A program made the translations under genes and the position numbers. From Alnus glutinosa (Eukaryota > Streptophyta > Magnoliopsida > Fagales > Betulaceae): a stretch of 64,000 bases of DNA. Each line of letters starts with the position of its first letter. The first letter of the stretch is position 1. This document shows positions 57,257 to 64,000 of this stretch, in pieces. The notes beneath the pieces were generated by a model. It saw only the letters and a program-made list of their open reading frames with translations. It was not told where the DNA came from and ran no database searches. The stretch is taken from positions 810,001 through 874,000 of the forward strand of contig NC_084892.1 in the NCBI RefSeq assembly GCF_958979055.1. Direction: 5' to 3'.

Positions 57257-60045
57257 CTACAAATCTGAAAGGCGTCTCTGCGAATCACGAGGTACCGTCC
57301 CAGGCGTGTTCTCGCCCACCGGCGATTGCTGCGCAATGAATGGTGTAGCGGGCGAAGGTGTAGCGACAGTGGAGTGCTGGCTCAGCTGTCGTCCAACAGG
57401 CGACAACGTACCAACCGTTGTCGAATTACCTGCAAATAATATAGACAATTAAAGTATATAATATTACTTGCAAAATTAAAGGGGTAATGAAAACAAATTG
57501 AAATTAATTTTGTCCTATACACAATATAAACCATACCTGCAGATGCACTACCAACGGACGACGTACTACCTACGTGTGCAGGAGAAGACTGATTACCAAC
57601 ACATGGTGCTGGTACTGCCATGGAGGACATGAAGACCTCCATCTCTCGCAAGCGCTGCTCTATGCCGTCGAACTGTTGCACGCGCTGCTCCAAACGGTCA
57701 TTCCTCGCTCGCTCAGCATGTAGCTCCGCTTGCATCTCTTCCATCTTCCGAGACTGTTCGGCCCAATCCCGAGACGTCCCCTGAGATGGTCCCCCCTGTG
57801 ACCGAGGCCTATATGAAAAACATGTCCCTCGAACAGGTGTGACGTTCGGGCCAACCTGCCGAACCCTCCCTGCATACTCAGGCCTCCCAATCGCCTGTTC
57901 GTAAGCGTCGTTCGGTGCCCAACGCACCGTGTCTGCGGAGACGCTTTGCGTGGCGGCTGGATCACTGGCTAAACTCTGCGTCATCCTCTCCTGTACGTCG
58001 TCAACATGAAAAAGTCATATATTGAATAATGACATATCACACATAATTTAAAAATATTAGTAAACTAAATCAGTAGCATACGCATAAGACCCGTGTACGG
58101 TCGTTCAGGAAAGTGCCGTCCTTCTTTGTGTGGGTCTTCACGAACGACGCGGCGCGAGTGGGGGGCGTGCCAGATGTACATGCCTGTCGTCATGCAGTTG
58201 ACATATATAACAAACAGATAGCGATAAAAATAGTTTAAAGAAAAAAAAAAGAAAAACAATTACCAACAAATATTAAAAACATAAACATATATATTTAATT
58301 ACCTCCTCGTGATTAAATCTGGCATAACTTTTAGATCCCGCACAATGGGGTAGGTCATTCCGCTCCCGCAACCTCTTCATCCGTTCAGAGGTTGCCTACG
58401 CATTGAACATGAAAGTAAACATGTAACAATTGACACACTTAAATTAAAACTAAAATTAAATGAACTGTTATTAAAAAATAGTTGACAATTTTTTGGCCTA
58501 CATACGATTTTATGCTCTCTGCACCAATCTCTCAGCAGGAATTCTACATCTTCTGCATCATACTGCTCAAAAAATTTCTCCGGCATTCTCGCACGGATAC
58601 TCTCGGGCGTGTCACCGTCTCCAATTCCTAGTTGGGTTTTGAACCTCGACTTCCACGAGCGGTGCTTACGTCCAATATCATTCCACGCCTCCTGTTGTGC
58701 CCTGCGCATGTCAACTGATACAGGTAGATAGAACTCCTCCTGCACATTTCAATCAAAGCATTATAGGTTTAAAAACTTCAACCTAAACATTAAGCTCAAG
58801 TTTAATTCAAATAAATAATTAAATTATATTCATAAACATACCATCAGTGCGTTCCACATTGCCTGCTTAATCTGCCTATTTACCCTCGCCCATTCGTCCC
58901 GCATGTGTATGTAGGACCCACTCCTGATCATCTTGCCCACTTCCCGCCGAAAACGATTGCAGGCTCGTCCTACAGGTTGTATAGCAGCATTGTACTGCAA
59001 TACAACCTTCTTCCCCCTCGGGAGCACCCAGTTTCTCGCTGGGTCGTCAATCACCTCATAATAAATGGTCCCGTCTGGGTTGTACCCTAATGAAAAAATA
59101 TATTCAACATTAATTTAATTGGTTAACACTAAATAACACACACACACATATATAAACAAAATGTAATCAAATAGTTATTTTTTTCCAAACCAAAAAAAAT
59201 ATTTTGGTAACATAATATGAGTTTTAAGGATGTCTACATATGTACTTACCCATCAACCGAATCTGCCCAGTCCCTATGTGCTGCGTCGCTGGGTCGCCTG
59301 CAACCTCCTCGCCAACCTCTCCGGCTGGTGGAGGATGCTGATCATCATCTGAATCCATACCCTGGGGGCTACCGGGGGCCAACTGATCGGTACCCAACAT
59401 CGCAACGTCCTCCTCATGGGTAGTCTGGCTCCCCCCCACATCTGACATCTGACTCTCACCGGAAAGCGGCATCTGACTCTCACCGGAAAGCGGCATCTGG
59501 CTCTCACCAGGTAACGGCATCTGCCTCTCTACATGCCCCGGGCCCTGACTCGCCCCCGATGCTGGCATCTGTCTCGGCCCCAAAATCTGGCCCTGCATCG
59601 CCGCCTGTGCCGGTATCTGTCCCAACCCCACAGCCGGCATCTGCATCTCCCCGGTCTGTGACAGTGGAAATCTACAATCCTGCGTCTCACTATCAGGGTT
59701 ACACGTCATAGGTCGACTATACGTATACGGAAAGTACGGCGCATAACCCTGTGACCCCACCCCCTCTTGCACCCACCATCGATAGGCGTTACCCGGTTGG
59801 GTGAACCCTAACTGAGATAATGTCGGCAGCTCCGACAATGGAGAGCTGCCAACTCCAGCTGTGCTGGTCTGCCCGTGATCTGACGTGGGCACGGCCACCA
59901 TACCCGGCAACAATGGTCTATAAGCCCCGTCTGGGTGGGGTGGCCACGCCGCAGTATATACTGGCGTCGAATCAGTGGGCGTGGTCATGGGGGGCACGGG
60001 TGGGCGAGGTGCCCGATATGCATAAGGATGGCGTCCCTGGTCCAT
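57257..60045 (-). CDS. CACTA second gene, En/Spm-type (Transposase_24-like) protein
   Basis: The likely subterminal-repeat-binding or accessory protein of element C, predicted 698 aa. Exons: 60,045-59,250; 59,086-58,842; 58,739-58,506; 58,395-58,303; 58,183-58,082; 57,990-57,537; 57,429-57,257 (TAG). All junctions are GT-AG and the lengths sum to 2,097 bp. The N-terminal 265 residues are Pro/Gln/Gly-rich with a repeated SQMPLSGE motif. The middle has [26 protein letters not shown]-like [28 protein letters not shown] and [16 protein letters not shown], features of the plant Ptta/En/Spm family. A coiled coil ([20 protein letters not shown]) and a Ser/Thr/Pro tail follow. It is read in the same direction as the transposase gene, 197 bp downstream of it. 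Confidence 0.85.
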
Positions 60046-60242
60046 CAATACCTGCGAATAAATGTAGACAAATTAATTAGAATATTTTTTGTAATATATT
60101 TTTAATGAATATGCAAATTATACAACGAAATTTATACAAATAATAGAAACCCTTATTCAGTTCAAGCGAATTGTACAAACAATTTATATATCAGTCAAGT
60201 GTGTTGAGTTCAAGCTAATTATACTCACAAGAAATACATCAA

Positions 60243-63200
60243 TCATTGTATCACAGGAGCTTCAATCGGATCAATGTCGGGCCTGTCGTACTCGAATTCA
60301 TCATTCGTATCAGGTAGGTCATCAGTGGCTAGTACGAGCGATACGCACTCATGGTAGGTTGTACCATCCTCATTACTCCCATCCCCCTGGCCAACGTCGT
60401 ACACGTTGCGCGGTTTGGTCCTAACCGCACAAACCCAATTTGGGTTCCTTCCATCTTCGACGTAGAATACTTGATCCACCTGAGATGTAAGCACGTACGG
60501 CTCGTCCTGAATCAGTTCTCCCCTGTGGACGAGGTGATTGAAGTTGACAAACACTAGGCCATACTCGTCTATTGTGAATCCTCTTTCCATCGTGGGGTCT
60601 GCCCAATTGCACTTAAATAGGACGTACGTAGTCCTGTCATAGTACTCGACCTCAACTATATCGGTTAACTGCCCGTAGTACGTTTCGCCTTCAACGGTAG
60701 GAACACATACGCCGCTGTTCTGAGTCCTCCTTCCCACATCATGGGCAAGCGTGCGAAACAATTTCCCATTTACCACGTACCTGTTGTACTTGACCGCTGT
60801 CTCCTTCAGCCCTCTACAACGCATAACCAAGTTGTGGCCCAATTCCTCCCTACGTTGATCGTCAAGGCCATCGACCTATGTTATAATTACAAATATTAAA
60901 CACGTGTATTGGGTAATTATATTGAACCCGCATAACTTTATCCAACTTAAAAATTACAACTATTTCCTTACATATGCAGGGTACCATTCGCAGAACTGCT
61001 CATGATGTTCTGCTTCAATAAGAGCCTCCGTAATGCGACCTCTAGTGCATGATCGCCTAAGCGCGTCTTTGTGCATCCTACATTCAGCGTATACAATTAT
61101 GTAGTAAAATCAATTAGATGCGTTATTCGAATTCTGTTAAATATATAAACACTACTTACGTCCGCAAATTGTGAAACTCTTCAGAGTTGAACACAATATA
61201 ACGATGAATCTGGTGCATTATCAACCGGTTCAGGGTAACACGCGTGCCCGCCCCCTTGGATCCATCAGGATTCCTCTGAGGTCTGTTGTGGAATGTTGGT
61301 GCGTTATTCAGATACCTTGAACAGAACGTTACCAGCTCGGTCGCTATGTACCCCTCCGCAATGCACCCCTCAGGAGCCGCTTTATTGCGCACAGTAGACT
61401 TGAAATGCCCCAGACTCCTGGTGTACACACATACACGACAATTTAATTGTCGTCAATTATGGTTACATTTAAATCAAATTATATATTTACATATTACGCT
61501 GAATTTTACCTCTCCGCCGGGTACATCCATCTATACTGCACGGGTCCGCCGAGTCTACACTCGCGCACAAGATGCACGACCAAGTGGACCATGCTCGTAA
61601 AAAACCCTGGAGGGAATATCTGTTCTAGTTTGCACAAAGTGATACAGACGTCACCCTGCAGTCGGTCCATATCTTCTTGTGATAGCTTTGTTGAGCATAT
61701 GCCTCTAAAAAATGCCGAAATCTCCACAAGAGGTCTAACAACTTTATTAGGCAATGACTTACGCAGTGCAATTGGAAGAAGCTGTTGCATCAGTATGTGG
61801 CTATCGTGGCTCTTCAACCCGGAAATTGTACGGTCCTTCAGCCGAACACATCGTGAAATGTTCGAGGCGTATCCGTCCGGGACCCTCACATTTCGAAGAA
61901 CCTTCAGAAAACTTTCTTTGTCCTCTCTAGTCATGGTGTGACAGGCAGCGGGAATATACATTTTACCATTGGCGGCCGTGAACGGATGCAACTTAGGTCT
62001 CAACCCCATTTCCTGCAAGTCCAGCCGAGCTGCCAAGTTGTCCTTCGTTTTCCCTTTTATATCCAAAATAGTGCCAAGTATATTGTCCATGACATTTTTC
62101 TCTATGTGCATAACATCAAGATTGTGCCGAAGCAAATTGTCTTCCCAATACGGCAATCTGAAAAATATACTTTTCTTCTTCCATATAACATCGGAACTCC
62201 CTGCACCCTTCTTCCGCTTCTTCCGTTTCTTCTTCTTACCCGCGGTCTCATCCCCAAACGCAACTCCGTCCAACTGTTGGAGAACCTCGTATCCGCATGG
62301 CACAATCGGGGCGCTGTCAAATTCTTCAGTACCGTCAAATGTCCTCCTGTTAAGCCGCCACAGATGTTCAGGCGGCAGATATCTCCTGTGCCCCATATAG
62401 CAAAATTTGCATCCGTTCTTTAAGCGTATAGAACGCGTCGATTGCATACAGCAAGGACATGCCTTCGCACCCCTGTTAGGCCAACCAGATAAATCTGCAT
62501 ACGCTGGAAAGTCGTTTATCGTCCACATCAACTGAGATCGCATAATAAAATTTTCCTTCTTTGAAGCATCGAATGTTCGTACCCCTACATTCCACAGTTC
62601 CAGCAACTCATCAATCAATGGCTGAAGGTAAACATCAATATCCATACCTGGTGAGCTCGGTCCAGGGATAACCATGGAAAGGATGAAGGACGACTGTTTC
62701 ATGCACATCCAAGGTGGCAAATTGTACGGCACAAGCATTACGGGCCATGTGCTGTGGGATGTGCTCATGTTCCCAAATGGATTAAATCCATCTGCTGTCA
62801 AACCAAGCCGGACGTTCCTACTCTCTGCCATAAAATCTGGGTGTAAAATGTCAAACGATCTCCATGCCTCACCGTCGGCCGGGTGCCTCAATACGCCATC
62901 CCTAGTGCGGCCTTCTGCATGCCATCTCATATGGGGCGCAGTATGCTCAGACATGAATAACCTCTGCAACCGTGGGATGAGTGGAAACCACCTCAAGATC
63001 TTCACCGGGCGTTTTTTTCTCGCTGATATGATCTCACCATCATCATCTACATGTGTATCAGCCCTCCACTTAGACTCTCTACATACGGTACATGAATCTA
63101 ATTCTTTATTGTCTTTCCAGAATAACATACAGTCATTACGGCACGCCGGAATCTTCTCATACCCCAGACCCATGCCACTTAGGAACTTTTTCGCCTCATA

Positions 63201-63860
63201 CGTGTTATCTGGCAATGCCTCATCGCAAGGAGGCAACAACTGATTGATGAATTCGAGAATGTCTGAAAATATCTTGTTACTAATACCTCCAACGCACTTC
63301 AAGTTGTACATGTGTACAGTAGCACTCAATTTACTGTGCTTCGTACCAGGGTGAAGGGGCTTCTCGGCAGTCTTTAACAGCTCTTGGTACTTCAATGCGT
63401 CCCCGCACGAGGTATCTTCATCAACTTGTTGCGGAAGAGTACTGACCCCTTCAGGAACATCGTGCACGCCGAAGGCGTCACGCAACATGGCGTGCATGTT
63501 ATCATCCTGTTCCACGGCGACACCCTCCTGTTCTGTGACATGATCACCATGTTCAGTGCTACGGTCAGCGGCCTCTGTGCCACTGTGATGACTCGAACAC
63601 TGACCAGGAATAGCGGAACCAGTCGTAGTCTCACCGTGCATATACCACAAATTGTATCCCAGATTCATCCCCCGACCTCCAGTCAGGTGGGCAAGAACGT
63701 ACTCAGGAGTGTGACGCTGGTTATTTCGACAATACTTGCATGGGCAGTAAATTTTTCCATCGCCGGCCGTACAATTACTAACGGCAAATGCCACAAACGC
63801 CCTACACCCATCGTTATACCGTGTCGTACCCCTAGGTGTTGACATCCAAGACTTGTCCAT
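60243..63860 (-). CDS. CACTA transposase, TNP2 type
   Basis: Catalyses element C movement. Exons: 63,860-61,510; 61,417-61,160; 61,077-60,972; 60,875-60,243 (TGA/TAA end at 60,243). They sum to 3,348 bp, 1,115 aa, in frame throughout. I start at MDKSWMSTPRGTTRY, the usual TNP2 start, rather than 25 codons upstream. Regions in order: transposase-associated domain with a CPCKYCRN zinc motif (about 1-80); TNP2 catalytic region with MRWHAEGRT, GLTADGFNPFGNMS and CPCCMQSTRSIRLKNG; a Lys-rich patch (KKKKRKKRKKG), a possible nuclear signal; a DUF4218-type part with LKSHDSHILMQQLLP and VHLVRECRLGGPVQYRWMYP; and a DUF4216-type C-terminal part (RRTQNSGVCVPTV, YYGQLTDIVEVEYYD, VLFKCNWAD). The length fits TNP2 proteins of plants. 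I see no lesion. Confidence 0.92.
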
Positions 63861-63948
63861 GTTTATCTGTATAGGGTTAAGAGGACAAGACAAATCATAC
63901 GGCTTACAGTATAAACGTGTACAAATATATTTCATTTTTTATTTTTAA

Positions 63949-63967
63949 GGGTTTAGGGTTAGGGTTA
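63949..63967 (-). promoter_or_regulatory. Telo-box-like repeat upstream of the CACTA transposase
   Basis: GGGTTTAGGGTTAGGGTTA on the plus strand, that is CCCTAA repeats on the transposase strand, about 90 bp upstream of the ATG. Telo-boxes (AAACCCTAA) occur in promoters and 5' UTRs of many growth-related plant genes. Function here is inference. Confidence 0.45.
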
Positions 63968-64000
63968 TGGTTTGTTTTGAAAGTGTAGGATTATTTTATG

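Larger units (their letters stand above)
56557..64000 (-). mobile_element. Large CACTA (En/Spm) element C, two intact-looking genes, one end outside window
   Basis: Begins CACTACAAAAATGG, the CACTA terminus, next to a repeat half. Then come a 400-bp subterminal palindrome array, the second-protein gene (57,257-60,045) and the TNP2 transposase gene (60,243-63,860), both on the minus strand. At least 7.4 kb lies in the window; the opposite terminus and the second TTG target copy would be to the right. Both genes can be spliced by GT-AG junctions with frame kept throughout and no stop, so the element looks potentially autonomous. Confidence 0.93.

Noticed and set aside
61938-62423. Plus-strand frames across the CACTA transposase (also 62,674 and 63,384)
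   Set aside because: Antisense shadows of the long transposase exon.
63945-63970. True telomere or interstitial telomere block
   Set aside because: Only about three TTAGGG/TTTAGGG units; far too short, and placed in a transposon promoter.

Overview
This is nuclear DNA of a flowering plant, most likely a woody eudicot. The evidence is spliced genes with GT-AG introns, a thaumatin-like protein (TLP) cluster, plant superfamilies of DNA transposons (CACTA, PIF/Harbinger, hAT, Mutator MITEs), an L1-type LINE, a tRNA-derived SINE family and AT-rich spacers full of poly(A/T) and (TA)n tracts. I cannot name the species. No organellar, rRNA or functional tRNA genes are visible.

The backbone is a tandem array of a large duplicated block, all TLP genes lying on the minus strand. 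The inferred order of the block is [TLP-A gene] - [spacer] - [TLP-B gene] - [X spacer] - [Y spacer with the first exon of an unidentified gene, here 'gene Z']. Copy 1 fills about 1-21,800: TLP-A1 is open but cut by the window edge, TLP-B1 is broken by a transposon, and X1 is swollen by a Harbinger element, a SINE and a LINE. Copy 2 fills about 24,036-48,893: TLP-A2 is a pseudogene, TLP-B2 is intact, then X2 and Y1. It is interrupted by about 9.7 kb (32,464-42,140) whose two ends carry the same CT/GA-rich repeat in opposite orientation and which contains a displaced third copy of the TLP spacer. Copy 3 is 48,894-56,556: TLP-B3 intact, X3 and Y2. Because the copies align, one paralogue often shows the pre-insertion site for a transposon in another. 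That gives exact ends and target-site duplications for most elements named here.

Mobile DNA dominates. Two short non-autonomous CACTA elements carry dense GACGGTTT arrays, and one sits in the last exon of TLP-B1. A 6.05-kb PIF/Harbinger element has an open DDE transposase frame and a decayed MYB/SANT-like partner gene. The LINE is 5'-truncated. A non-autonomous LTR element of the TR-GAG type has LTRs that are nearly identical. Five dated or datable SINE copies or relics, three 195-bp Tourist-like MITEs, one Mutator-type MITE, one foldback MITE and a GC-rich hAT carrying a captured gene piece complete the set.

The last 7.4 kb (56,557 to the window end) is the most striking part. It is one side of a large CACTA element with two spliced minus-strand genes: a TNP2-type transposase (four exons, predicted 1,115 aa) and an En/Spm-type second protein (seven exons, predicted 698 aa). 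Every exon junction I could place keeps frame, with no stop. Its end is an array of alternating ACACGTGT and ACACGCGT palindromes. It looks like a potentially autonomous element whose other terminus lies outside the window.

The intact TLPs (TLP-B2, TLP-B3, probably TLP-A1) are secreted 16-cysteine PR-5-like proteins. The cluster is in active birth and death: of five genes, one has a premature stop and a lost cysteine, one is split by a transposon, and one intact gene has had its TATA region turned into a TA/GA microsatellite.
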